Source: Styela clava (lineage: Eukaryota; Chordata; Ascidiacea; Stolidobranchia; Styelidae). Taken from it: 64,000 nucleotides of DNA. Position numbers and translations under genes: made by a program. Below the pieces are notes generated by a model. It saw only the letters and a program-made list of their open reading frames with translations, was not told the DNA's origin and did no database searches. The stretch spans positions 620,001 through 684,000 of the forward strand of contig NC_135255.1 of assembly GCF_964204865.1 (NCBI RefSeq), read 5' to 3'. Every line of letters begins with the position of its first letter. Position 1 is the first letter of the stretch. Below are positions 36,101-49,100 of this stretch, one piece after another.

Positions 36101-37835
36101 AAATTGAGTTCGTTTAAACGTAGAATTTTAGCGGACGGAGTTGAGCACTTGTTGACGTTTAAATACCTGAAACACATCGCTCGTACGTCTACAGCAATAC
36201 AGTTTTTAAAGTTTTGTTATTCTGCATTATTCAGTGCATCAAGAAATATGTTTCGTTACCTGGCCTTATCTTTTTCCGTCCTTCAATGGATGCCGGCAGT
36301 GACAAATTTCTTGAAACCGGCATGCTCTATTGTTCGTTTCTTCTCTACTTGATATCACTGTATCGATTTTTCTAACAGGACAAATTAAAGCAGATGTAGA
36401 TTGGTCGAAATCACTGACAAAATGTTTCGTGAAGCTATCGCGTGAAAGTTTGGCACGCTCTGTTGAAGTGATGTCTGTTCGTCGTTCCGCGGCGTTGAGA
36501 TGCGGTATTCAGGTATCCGAGCTAAATCTGACTCAAAGCACCAAATATGGTTTTCTTCGTTGAACGTGTTAAGAGTTATAACGTCTGATTTTTAGGTCGT
36601 GTCGCACAACAAACAAATTGACTAAAAATGCGATAACAATCAAAATCTATTTATTCCTAAAGTTAAGATAGGTTAAAGCTAATAAAGAAACAAAAACAAA
36701 ATTGAATACCACACTACATAGCTCGATGTTATCTGAGTACGGCAGTAATTTATACGCTTCGGGCTAATATAGAAATGCCAGAAAAATTTTTGACAGACAT
36801 ACTGCGATAATCAAACTGATGGGAATCTGCCTTCAACGGGCAAAAAATGGTAATCAGTTAGTTCAACAAAATTTTGCAGTAATTTTCTACTTGCCCGATC
36901 GTTTACATAAGTTTTTTGCATTCGCTTCGCATCTATACAAAGCTAATTTTTGCGCCTTCAGAATTGTATCCCATTTATTTTTGACCATCTTTACTGTCGA
37001 GCTGCTCAAGTATTTTGCCAAGCGCTTTCTATCGACATTCGGCCGTAGGAATAAATTTATTGGCTATTTTCTGCTCGTCAGTGGCTACTGTCGACTTTCT
37101 ATCAACACTTTTGTCACATTCAGTCGGAATACGCAAACGAACGAAAAGCAGACTCAAACCCAGAATACTTTGTCGGAAAATTCAATTTAATTAAAATTAG
37201 CATTTAAGCATATAAAGTAAAATTTAAACAACATAAAGTATTGCAAATTTTGAATTCGGTCAATATATGGCGGATGTCATAAAACACTACAAAAACACAA
37301 TCATTTTCGATTGACTCCACCCGTCTACTGTAAATACTTTTTCAACCCTTTTCACGTACAGTATACAAAAATTGTCAAAACTGACCTCCTACTATGCGTT
37401 TTCTTTCCCATATTGACATAAACTGGTAAGGCCTGTGAGGCAACCATAACTTCGGAGAATGATTCTACATTTTCGCAGTTGAAGTGACAATTTTAACGTA
37501 GGTGTAAAAATCGCTTTAACACCCTCAAATTCGTGCGTTACACTTACAACTAAGATTGAATAGAATTATTACCTATAGATGACATCTATGCTGTAGACAT
37601 TCTATTTTTATATTCATCCTTTTGAGGAAACTTGCTCTACATTGCCAATTGGATAGTTATATTGGCTTTTTAGGACTTCTTGTTAAAAACAAACGCTTGA
37701 CTTGGGTCGCGACGACATGATAACCTCAATCACTTTTCGATCTCAATACTAACTGAATCAGAACGCTGTCGTATGGCAAACTTGCTTATTCTCAACTAAT
37801 ACTGTAGTACACTTTCATCTGGACTTTCTGCGAAA
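30127..37835. other. Long gene-poor stretch
   Basis: No conserved coding sequence was recognised. Points of note are a CpG-richer patch at 32820-32950 with (GAC)n and TGACGTCA (32859-32866), which could be a promoter, and a block at 36.1-37.2 kb where both strands stay open unusually long. The remainder is AT-rich and featureless to the eye. It may include unrecognised 5' exons or introns of the minus-strand phosphatase gene. Confidence 0.4.
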
Positions 37836-37996
37836 CAAGAGAGAATGCTAAAATATATGGACACGAAAGCTATATTTTTCGATTTTTTCCAAACAAGAAG
37901 AAAATGAAAAAAATACTAATAACAACAATATAATAATACCAAAACGATCCATATGTAGATTTCGTGTTTAAAACAATACATAGGTCTATTTCGTGT
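37836..37996 (-). repeat. Modular interspersed repeat, copy 5
   Basis: Inverse core AACAAGAGAGAATGCTAAAA then TATATGGACACGAAAGC (37836-37870), followed by a short arm with CGATTTTTTCC and AACAACAATATAATAATACC then AAAACGATCCATATG. Confidence 0.65.
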
Positions 37997-37999
37997 CCA

Positions 38000-40900
38000 A
38001 AAAGGAGTACACTCACTGCCTACACGGACCACTTTATCACTATTTCCCGTCCGATAAACTTTTGTATACCTCAACATCCATTATCTCAATGCCTTGATTA
38101 AATATTTAAATGTATCTCAAATAATACAATTGCATTCTCCACCTATTCATATCAGGAAAGCCGGAAAATTTAGAAACTATATATATGTAAAAAGTTAGTA
38201 CATGGCGTAAATGTAACTTTTGCAATCTGCCGAATAGTCGATGAACTACGTTCGTATCGACCGGAAAGCGCTCAAGAATGGCGACCAAATCCTATAATTG
38301 AGATAAATTCAAACTCGTATCCACTCTTGAACAAAATCAATACCAAGGGTAGCGCAATGGATGAATTAAATGAATCAAACAATTGACAACTAGTCACAAT
38401 TTAGGCTAGGGAAAGGACTAGTCTAGGCTAGAGAAATGAGCAAAACTTAAATTGAAAGACTTCAGTCAAACCGAAACTAAAAAATATATTCTGCTGGCCT
38501 CAGTTAAAATTTGTGTATCTTCTCAACGATGAAGGTGAACACAAAATTCAATACTATCACATTCTTACCACGCATTGCTGTACCAGAGCTACCATAAGGT
38601 ACGCATGTAGACTACTTTCGTATATAACAACCACAGACGCTTTATCTAAACACTCCTACATTCCAATATTTACAGAATGGTTCCGTTCCACATCGCGCAG
38701 TAGGTAAAGTAAACCACTTAAACTCCTTCAACACTTTGTTTGCAACTTTCTTCAAGCAAAGAAAGTTGTTCGTTTTCTTCAGTTAGACCACGCAAAAAGA
38801 TATAAACAAGTCTTATATATGCCCACCTGCCTTGAGAGTATCGTACTATAATACAGTAATATATATTCCTTATTATATTCCATCAGATGTTATCTATTCT
38901 AATGTTTATCGCTGAATATCGACATCGCTTGCGACAATGCCAATCACATAAGTCCGAAGTATACAACTAAATATGGCATATTTTGCTCATAGTAAAATAC
39001 AAATATTTTATTCTCAGCTTAGATACCTCCCATGCACGGTTACTGTTAGACACAACCTAGTACATTTTTTTATTCAATAGTCTCCTTGAGGATACAAAAG
39101 AACGAGAGATGATTTGGAGAACGAGCACACTAAGCTACGTCATCGCCTAAGAGAGCGTGCAGGACGACTCTCCTTATTCTCTCTATTTTATGAAGGAAAA
39201 TTCCGCGACCTTGTGCGATGTTTTATCAAACATTCCAGTTTGAACCGCTCCCGCTTTTACTATCCTTTTGACAGAAGAGTGCGATGACGCAACGACACTG
39301 TGACGCAGGGAAATTTTAATTGATGGGGCGTTGTTGACGACCCTAAAGTTATACACCAAAGATCGCAGTAACATTCCGTGAATTACCAACGAAAATTTAT
39401 GATTTCTGTAATTTGGTATGGGGAGAAATTTCGAGTCCATTCATATTTTTGTAATATTCGCGTGGACAACCGAAAGTTAGTTATTGATGACAGTTTCGAA
39501 TGATGATATTTAGTAAACACATTGGAAAATTCGTAAAATACCCTCAGCTGAAACTTAAAACACCTTTGACACTTTGACAATTATTACTGAAGTTCCATAC
39601 CAGTGGAAATTCGAGTTTGTTCAAATTGAATACGATAACAACAGGCCAATGAATGTTCACCTCTAAATAATACAAGAACTTCAGAACTTTGGAGAACTTT
39701 AGTTAGAGATACCAAACAATAGTGAAACTCCAAATTACAAGCAATTCCAATTTATGTTTTGCAATTTTATAGCATTAGTTGATTGCTGCCAGCGTGTTCA
39801 CATTCAAGAAAAGTATCGTTAACTCATATATAGTAAATCGCAGATAACTTTTCGCACAATGCTCGCAATTAATTAGATGGCCAGTAAAGGTATATAGACA
39901 CGGGTAAGACATACCACAAACCAGGAAATTGAATCAGACTTATGTTCATGGACGAAACTCTGCTCAAATGGATAAACTTCACGTGAACTTACTGGAATCA
40001 TTACGTGCATTTATTAATAGTTGTACTTATGCATGGCTTTTGGAAACTAGATTCATTACATCATATCCAACGAATCGAATGAATTTGGTCCTATATAAGT
40101 AGGCAAATGATTTACCGCCAAAATTAAAAATGACAAATCAAAAGCATGAAGACATAGAACTCCACAGACTTATTGCGTCACATATGACGTCATGAAACGC
40201 ACGCGCATAAATGCACGTGTTGCTTGGTGAAAATTTACCCACCAAGGCATGATAAACACTCACCATTCACGGCACCGATATATCGACGTAGATTATGGGT
40301 ATCGGTTTAATTATATTGGTATTGAGTCGAGAATTTTGCACAAATTGATATTATTGCTATTTCAAAAAGCTATAAAAACGTGAAATTAAGAAGTACGTTA
40401 CTACGATTAACATTCCGAAACAACACCCTATTTTTTTATTCAACTTGATTAACAACTATGTCAACGCTGTAGCCTGCTTTCCTGCTACACATATGACAAA
40501 AATATTCATTCTGCTAACATATTCGAACGTCACGTTATGTCGCCAATAAAAATGTGAAATATACCCATTAGTTCATAAGTCTGACTTCCTGATCCTGATA
40601 GATTTAATGAAGTTTCGTTCATTACTAACTCGCTTCATTAATTTTTTTTGACTCTCTCATTACGCAATATGTTCATTTTCTAAGAAACCGCAGAATCACG
40701 CTTTTAAAACATCGCCATCGCTAAGTCCAACTGAAAGATATTATTACAATCGGAACTCGCAATTTTGTTTTCGTTCCGATGTTTGTTCAACGTGAATAAG
40801 ATCAGAGACTTTTTGACACAGCCCCACGAGTAGATGACTCATCCACATCGGTCTGGTGGGTCCGTCTTTGTGAATCGTAGTCTTGTGATAATACAGTAGA

Positions 40901-43900
40901 GCGTGATATAGAAATTTGAGCATATCACGCCCATCCATGCTAAATGTAGTTTTAGACGGACACTAAACGCACGATAGAGTCAACCATCTTGAGTAAATTA
41001 ACTGAATTAATTTTTTTTTTGGTTTCTGAATATTTATGCACAAATATTTAGGAATGCAGGTTAAAGGTTTTGCTTCGCTAATCTATGCTGATAAACAATA
41101 CTTTTTTACTCTTTTTCACAGTATTATACACTAACAAAATAAGGCAACATTAAATTACGTAATAAGCCACGTAATTATACATATCCGTAAAACGATTATG
41201 TTTAATCTGTAAATATTTAACGAATTCTTTCACCAAATTTTGATTGAGCTTTTCAGATATATATATATATGAATCACATCATGGAAGTCTTTCTCTAAGC
41301 CACGGGAAATCAATAAAACCGATTTGCCAAAAATATATAGCTATTCAATTTTATTTTAATAGCTGAGATTAATTATTGTCTTTCATAACGCTATCTATAT
41401 CACAATTGGTTATGATTCGCTTTTTGAAAAACAGATGTAATTCAAAGGAATTTTATATGAAATGTATGAACATGGGCCCCTGAAAATGTTCGAAACTATG
41501 ACGTTAGTACGGTTGGAAATGTATAGAGAGGTAATGCTATAGAATTCAATGCTCCAACGCTCAAAACACAGTTTTTTGGATTTGAGTTAAATGACGTTGC
41601 TTGCTCATAGCTCATAATCTTCAATTTTAATAGCCTAATAAAGAATAAATAATCAATAACCTACGTACAGACATTGTGTCTAGGATAAGTATTAATTAGT
41701 AAAAGTCATCACGGAGGGAGAAATTATCAATTTATGTGGAAATCGTAATAAATATAGGCAAATGGTTTAATCAATTTATGGGTGAGATTAAACCAGACTT
41801 GGTGAAGACTTCATCCTATACACAAATCACCGATACGATAAATATTACGCTTCAAATCAGCTGTTTGCCGAAAAGTACTTCCCCCGTTGAGACTATAGAA
41901 CAATTCTGCAAGCGGAATTGATTAATATAAAAAAGCGTATCAGCAGAAAAGGAAAGAAAAAACGGGCAAAATGATTTGAAATCCACAAAGGTATCATATT
42001 TGTTGAAGTGTTTTTAATTTCATACATTAAAACAACTTGAATCTTTTTATTTATGGGTCATTTCCTCAATTCGTGTTATGGTATTCGGTCATATGTAATT
42101 CAAAAATAACTTGCTTTCATTTGCTTGTCGACAAAATATTATGAAGTTAAAAAACTTTCTTTGTCCAGAATGATTTCTGAACTTTGAATGAAACTCTTAT
42201 CTATGGATATAATTTCATAACATGAACAAAGTTTAATACATCACAAAAGACTTGATACGCTTTCAGTATATACTGAACTGTTGGTAACTTATACTAAGAA
42301 ACGTTTAGGCATCACGACATGGGAATTTTCTTAATCAATACATTATATTTCTTATTTATATTTATTATGTAGTGCGTCGTCATATTTAATATTATATTCA
42401 ATTATGTGTACGCTTTCAAGGGAAATTGAAATAGCTCAATAAATTATCACGTGCGAGAATGAATGATCATTATAAATGAAGAATTCTACAGATCCGACCC
42501 TGGAATAAACCATAGGAAATATACACTATATCACATTTGTTCAGTTTGAACACAGTTTTCTACTTTGCAAATTGTTCAGTCATGGCGCAATACCACACGG
42601 CATTAATCATCAAATACACGCCCGTGTACCAACATTACAATGAACACGCATTTAGGCATTCGAATGTTGACTAAGCCAAAAATAAGTAAAAGTAAATGTT
42701 TCGCAATAAACCGAAGTAATTTCGAAACATGGTGTTGAATCATCAATTTATAGTAGTTTTAGTCTACTTAATGTCATACATCAAATAGCGTATAGTAAAA
42801 AATAGTTAAAACCAAAAGTCAATAAATTTTAAATTTCTCAATTGCCAGGTAATAAGTATTATATGCATCTTCTTCGCGTCCACATTAAGTGGGAGTTGGT
42901 GCACGTCTTCCTGATGCAAACCGTATACCAATTTCAACAATGCGTATCATCTTGTTAGTAAGATGGCCGAGTACTAAAATTATTTCCTTTGGTGTCTGCT
43001 GCGTCCTTTTTTGTTTCTCTGTTAAAATCAGCTGGGTGAAGGCATGAATTATTTGCACGAAATGTACGTCACAATTCCGATTTGGCATATTTCGCTGTAA
43101 CCGCGGTGAATAATTCATAAGTACCGGATAACACAGTAAAAAGTAGACATTCATTAGTCACGTGACATTCTCTGTTTCTTACACTCTATTGTTTATATGG
43201 ATGATAGATTAACCACTTAATAAATTGCGTTGAATTAACTTGTGGTTTTAATTCTGAATACCAATATCAATTTAGATGTGAGATCTAGAAAGGAATTCTT
43301 TTCGAGAATGCTTCATTTGTGTTTGTCCCACTGTGAAATTCGTCTTTTTTCTGCGTCTCGCAAATATGGAAAAAACAAATCTATGTTCTCCCCCGCCCCC
43401 TTCTTTGGTGTGCTTTCCAAACACGCAAAAATTATCAAATATGGAACATGAATAAACCACCTACATATTGTTATTAGTATATAGTTTAGCAATATTTGTG
43501 TGGTGTGACTCAACCGATTGTCAACGCGGTAAGGATATTATTATTTCTATTTTTGAAACTTTAGTTAGATCATCGATGTTAATCCGAAGTAACCCATAGC
43601 CATGGCCCATGGCAAAATATATTTGCTTGGAAAGTAATTGTTTGAATCCCCGTTAGTCAAATGCAAAAACTGCTAAATATAAAAGGGTTACTTTTGGTTA
43701 ATCCAGCGGCAAAGAGAGGTGATGCAAGCCATTCATCACTCCAGTGAATTCCACCTACTATTCAAAAACTAATAATTCGCGGTAGTCTTAGTGTATTTTT
43801 TTTATTTTGGAGTTCACGCCTTAAAAACATCACCAAGCCTAAATACATTAATGTGATATAAATATATTGATGTGACAGATTTTAAACGTGGAAAATGTGG

Positions 43901-44820
43901 CACAACGCGTGGTATAAATACAATGAGTTCTTTTAGAGGACAAAATTGTCATTTACTTAAACGATTTTTGTCTTCTTTTTATTAAACTACTTATAGTTGC
44001 TGTTAAAATTACTTACATTGATATTTTGTAAATTAGACCAAATTTACTGGAAATAATGAATCTGGTATAATGGTATGCACCCCCGTAAATGACTTTTAAA
44101 TAAAGTGCTGGTAGACGACGAATCATTTCATCTGTATACAAAACTTATATATTTGATTAAGAAATATATATCAGATGGGCAACTTCAAAGCACAGGTAAA
44201 TGCCATACCTTCTTTACGGTGAAGTTCATAATGATTAAGAAGAAGCAGAAGATTAACTGTCGCTCTGTAATTGTATAACTGATGCATATCCAGGTAAAAT
44301 ATATGTTTATCTAACCCTGAATTGACGTCTACGGTTAGCAATGGGGAATGCTTTGAACACCCCCGTATGGAAAATTAATGAGGCGAACAATATTCTATAC
44401 AAGAATTTCTTAACGCAATTGTCGAGGAAGTAAATATGATTAGGGCTTATGTAGGGCCAGGCCAGTTCATGTGTCTACGGATCGAATAAAATGGATACAT
44501 TTGAAGGTATATACAAAATTGTATATGATTATAAAAATAAAAAAATTGCGACGACATCAATGCGGCACAAATATAGATCTTTAGTTATTGTAAGTTGGAC
44601 GTTTCCAAATCTTGCATGAATCTCTTTTTATTGAAAAAATTCATGGATCAATTTTAACTTTTCAAAGACCACGGAGAACTATTACACAAAATATAACAAA
44701 GAACGCAATAAATCCAGAATTATGCATATTCTAATGTGGGATCAAATATCGCAATATGCAAAATATTTTCAAAAAATTCACATAAAATATTTAGTATCGC
44801 CTACTGTCCCACACATGTTT
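38000..44820. other. Long gene-poor stretch
   Basis: AT-rich, with no recognised coding exon, RNA gene or complete mobile element. A perfect TGACGTCA lies at 40185-40192 and a short TA tract near 41262. Open frames at 39183-39440, 40744-40938 and 42885-43154 on the minus strand lack any family resemblance. Confidence 0.4.
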
Positions 44821-44828
44821 CTATAATG

Positions 44829-45018
44829 CAGTGGTCGGAAACCCATGGATGGCCTGGCTTGTAAGCCATATATGGCTCTTTTGGTGACGGCATATGGCTC
44901 CCAGAAAAATCTAATATTCCGATTAGGGAAGGGAAAATGCTGTGTGGCCTGCACGGAAATATAATTGGAATTATGTACCTTTTATGACTCTCTTGGCCAA
45001 AAGGGTTCCCGACCCCTG
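44829..45018. mobile_element. 190-bp hAT miniature element
   Basis: Left end CAGTGGTCGGAAACCC and right end AGGGTTCCCGACCCCTG are near-perfect inverses. The interior has 'ccatatatggctctt' and 'catatggctccc' phrases, a common style in hAT miniature elements. The flanks ctataatg and caatgtct do not match, so the target duplication has decayed or the ends have been altered. Confidence 0.75.
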
Positions 45019-45482
45019 CAATGTCTTCCGATACACATGGGCCAGTGGAAGAAATTTCAAAAGTTTTAGTTGCATATCCGGTATGTATAAAACTGTTTAA
45101 CTGTTACCCTTCTTTCGGAATTTTTTCTTGTATATAAAGTAGTGTTTATTTTGGCTATAATTAGTTGTGACACTGATGAATTGCAATTTTAAGCTAGTGA
45201 ATGGCGCCATTCATAATAGGAACGAGGGTAAACTATACATATACATTCGTAAATGTGAAGTTACACAATCTTTTATGCGTTTTGTCACGATTTCCTTACA
45301 ATTTTAGCCAACAAATCCTTTTACACCAAACGACAATGAAAATGATTATGGAAACAATACAGCCCTACAGTATTAAAATTGCAGTAGGACTGCTAAACCT
45401 GGATGCACTGCGTCATGCAATGAATGACGTTGCTTCCCATTGGTTTACACTTACAGAATATATGGCGTCGACAGCGAAACGA

Positions 45483-45689
45483 GGTTCCATTACATTTGAA
45501 CCCACGTACATTTGAACCCACGGCAATTGCACCTGCATACTATTGCACCTATGGAATTTTTTTACGGATATTTGAAGCCATACTAACCCTAACCCACGGA
45601 TTTTAGCACCCTCATATAGATTGAACCCGCGGATATACGGGTGCAAATGTATGGGTTCAAATGTACGTGGGTTTAAATGTATGGTCATC
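45483..45689 (+). mobile_element. Miniature element of the TACATTTGAACCCA family, copy 2
   Basis: Starts GGTTCCATTACATTTGAACC, ends GTATGGTCATC, 207 bp. The internal order is the same as in copies 1 and 3 (GCACCTGCATACTATTGCAC, TACTAACCCTAACCCACGG, GCGGATATACGGGTGCAAAT). The flanking 8-mers cgaaacga and aacttacg do not match, so this is the most decayed insertion of the three. Confidence 0.82.
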
Positions 45690-45844
45690 AACTTACGATC
45701 ATCTACTTCAAACTCGGTTGTGGGCCATTAGTTTAACTGACATGAAAAATATGTTGCCAAGCAGGGTAAAATTTAATATTTTAAATATAAATTGTATTTT
45801 GCTTACAGCTTGGTGACAAATTCTAACAAGTGTCTCCTCGCAAT

Positions 45845-46112
45845 GCCCGGTGGTCGAGATAAGAGTTAGGAATACCCCATCGTAGCATTGTTCTGTGTGC
45901 GTGTGTTCAAACCACGTGGGGGATCATTTTATGAGAGAGGATTACTAGACGAAGGGAGGTTTACGTAAATGCTAGTCGGTTACGACTCCCTCCACCATCA
46001 AGTCCATGCAAAAGAATAGATGGCTGAAACTAATTCCATATCCCACATGGAAGAGGCTGTGGGTGGTATGCCACTTAATTAAGCCGTCTTGTTGGCTTTT
46101 CTCTTCCACATT
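45845..46112 (+). repeat. tRNA-derived SINE
   Basis: The head resembles a tRNA: an A-box-like GGTGGTCGAGATAAGAGTTA (45849-45868), and 36 bp later a B-box GTTCAAACC (45905-45913) within a pairing stem GTGTGTTCAAACCACG. A unique body of about 190 bp follows, containing GACTCCCTCCACCATC, CACATGGAAGAGGCTGTGGG and TTGTTGGCTTTTCTCTTCC. This is RNA-polymerase-III promoter architecture plus a non-tRNA body, as in SINEs. It is not a functional tRNA, since no acceptor stem or anticodon arm folds properly. Confidence 0.6.
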
Positions 46113-49100
46113 ATAGATATGGACAACCTGTTCTAACCTATGCTAAGAACAGTATCATGTGTTCGTTGTTGATGATACGCTATGGTGAACGTGATTCTAG
46201 TATTACATTGAATTAACATAAATTTACATTTGATTCAATTCGTGACTTGAATTGTAATAATTCCGGTGACAGAATAACAAAACAATACAGAACTTAGTAA
46301 GTTTGGCCAACGACATATTAGCAAGTTAGTCACCAATGTCACCTGAGCGTTGGAGAAGGCAGATTCGGAACTACTTTGACAGTGACTGTATGCCTCATGT
46401 ATATGTGAATGCGTCAAACAATTAACTTGCATTGTGTTTGACGTGCTGTTAGATTCGATTGCTTCGGGTTCATTTCTCTGACGTCTATTTGGTGCGTATT
46501 ATTTTAGACGCACGATTATTATTTCATTGCGCAACGTTATTGTTATCCATTTGTATATACGCAATTAATGTGAACCCTGCTTATTCGATGTAAGCATTAC
46601 CACGACTTCTGATCAATAAGACAAATTGCGCTTTTGTCAGGCAACCATAGTTTGGAACGACTAACAATAACCCTGGTTTTCGATAATTGAATCAGCTGTG
46701 AAATTGCTCGAAAACAAATTCAGAGTCGGGAGAAATTGATTTACAGATTGATCTTTTCTTGTATCAGATCGCTACGAAATTGTTTCAAGCGTGAGGTCCG
46801 TTAACTTAAATTAATTGTAAGAATTATGACCACATGAGGAAAACATACCGACACAAGCCCAATACTGAAACGCACCAGGGCATATAATTGACAACTTTTC
46901 AGTAACTCTGTCGCAAAAGCGGATACAACTATGGGTCAGTTGAGTAGACTGTATAGTTCGGTATAAAATTCCACCACACGCCAATTCTAGGAATCTTATA
47001 ATGCCCGATAAAAACCTTTTATTTTTTGTTAGAAAACTGATATACTTCTTGTTCATTCCGGATAAGACCACTATACCTGACGAAGCTAGAGAATATGTTT
47101 TAGCAAACGCTCAGTAAAACTTGTATTATTACGTGGAATGAGATATCTGACCTATTGCTTCTATAAACTCTTAACTTAATCTTGTTCAAGCATCCTTGTG
47201 ACATAGGACATATAAGAATCCAACAATAAAAGAAACGTGGAATGACAGATTAGCAGTTCCTCCAACAACCCCTCAACACATATGCTTTAGTTAGCTAAAT
47301 TAAAAATGTTAATCAGTAAATGAGGAAATTGTTCTATTTCATGGGTTGTTTTGCTTCCGTAATTATTATTGCCAGTAGTTGCGTGGTTGTTGATTGTCAC
47401 TCTCATTCCAAAATATACGAGTGAGTTATCATTAATGCAATTCGCATTTGAGCTGCACGACGAGACGTTATTTATCTTAGCTCGTGATTGCAGATACTAG
47501 TAAGCCTGCAAGCGAATTTCCTTGACATTTGGCATGTCGGTTGAAGTTTAGTGGAATGGGATAAAATAACTCAATAAAAATTGGTGAAAGTCTGTGAATT
47601 ACAGATGACGGAGTTCGTACATTGCAGAATGAATTCTTAATGTAAACGTGAGTACAACGAATATAAAGGTAGCCATCGTATACATTTGCGTTATGGTTTC
47701 TAACATTCGCGCAATGCTCTGGAGAAACTATTTTATGTTTAGTTGTTCCGTGTAAGACACTTGCTATCCAGTCAGTTTGTCTCTCCCTGCCTCACGATGT
47801 CCAACTGGTATTTGAAGTTATTTTTAGGAGTTACGGCTTGGTGTACTTTGTTGAACTCAGTAGGCAACCAAGCACTCAATTGAGCTTCTCAGATAAATCA
47901 ATGACGAACATGTACGTAGTTTGAGATGTACGTTAAAGGTATATATATATACATATATATGGCCCACGTATAAACAATTATCTTCTATAACGCGTAATTT
48001 CGAATAAAAACAACCTCAAACCGCTCAAGAGCGGACTCTCTCGCAGCGCTTTGACGTCACGGGCGTGTAAACAAAGTAGCGTTCGTTCTGTTTGTGGGGA
48101 CTGATGTAATTTTTCGCCGCATCAAATCGACTGAAAGAAAATAACAAGTGGTATTGAATAGTTGATGCATGCCAAGTACTGAGTGGGGTAAATAAAAACA
48201 GTACGATTGAAAAAACAAGACGCGAAAAACGACGACATGACTCAAATTTTATCATTGGATATGATGTAATCCAAATTAGTTTGTATGTCTACTATTGGAT
48301 TTACGAAAGTGTGTTCATATACAGTTGAATTAAACAATAAACTATAACAGGTACACATGCTGGTTTCACACGTTGAAAAAATAAATAAACATCAATATGT
48401 AACGTTGAACATCACGGAATCGACTAAAAAAGGAAATTGATAAGGTAAATAAACTTTATGTTTATCTATATATAACCGACAGTGCGCAATTTATGGCAGT
48501 CTATTGCTATTTCTTGGCAATTAAACCAATAAGAGAGTATCTATGTTGGATGAAATTTACATTGAGTTTAATTAAGGCTGTTGTTTAGTTCCCTCTTCCA
48601 ATTCCCAAGGCACACGTGAGAGAGAATGGGCTCGTATATAAACGAAATAGTAAGAACACACTTATCTCACTTTTCCACTGACATTCTTTTTCATTAGTCA
48701 TTTTTTCGTACGGATTATTTTATGCCAATCAAGGTTTGCTCGACACATTGACTAGTGTGGGTGACATTCATCAACTCTTCATAACCTAGAAACACTTCAC
48801 ATATATCTCTTTAGACATTATCCCGACATATTTTTGTCATCACACATACCTCAGTGTCATCATCTCATACAAGTTACCTATCCTACGTAGAAAAGATCGA
48901 TCTCCAAAATTGCGAAAATTATTTTTTTCAAATACATTGAAAAGTTTATTAGTAAACTATTCATTGTCAGCTTGGAAAGAGTGAGATTTTTCATATATCG
49001 GCCACTAGTTAAAAGACGGAGTCTATCATTAAATTCGTTGCAACAGGCTATGAAATCTCGAGCCACGGCTTTATACTTCAATGGAAGATGAAAACAGTGA

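Noticed and set aside
45845..45915. Functional tRNA gene
   Set aside because: A- and B-box-like sequences are present, but no acceptor stem or anticodon arm can be paired and a repeat body follows directly, so a SINE is the better reading.
48025..48255. Minus-strand frames containing VDLMRRKITS as the missing CH2 exon of the phosphatase
   Set aside because: The resemblance to the CH2 'NI...L.KRRL' segment is limited to a few residues; the IDCR and GGF motifs are absent and the distance is 20 kb.
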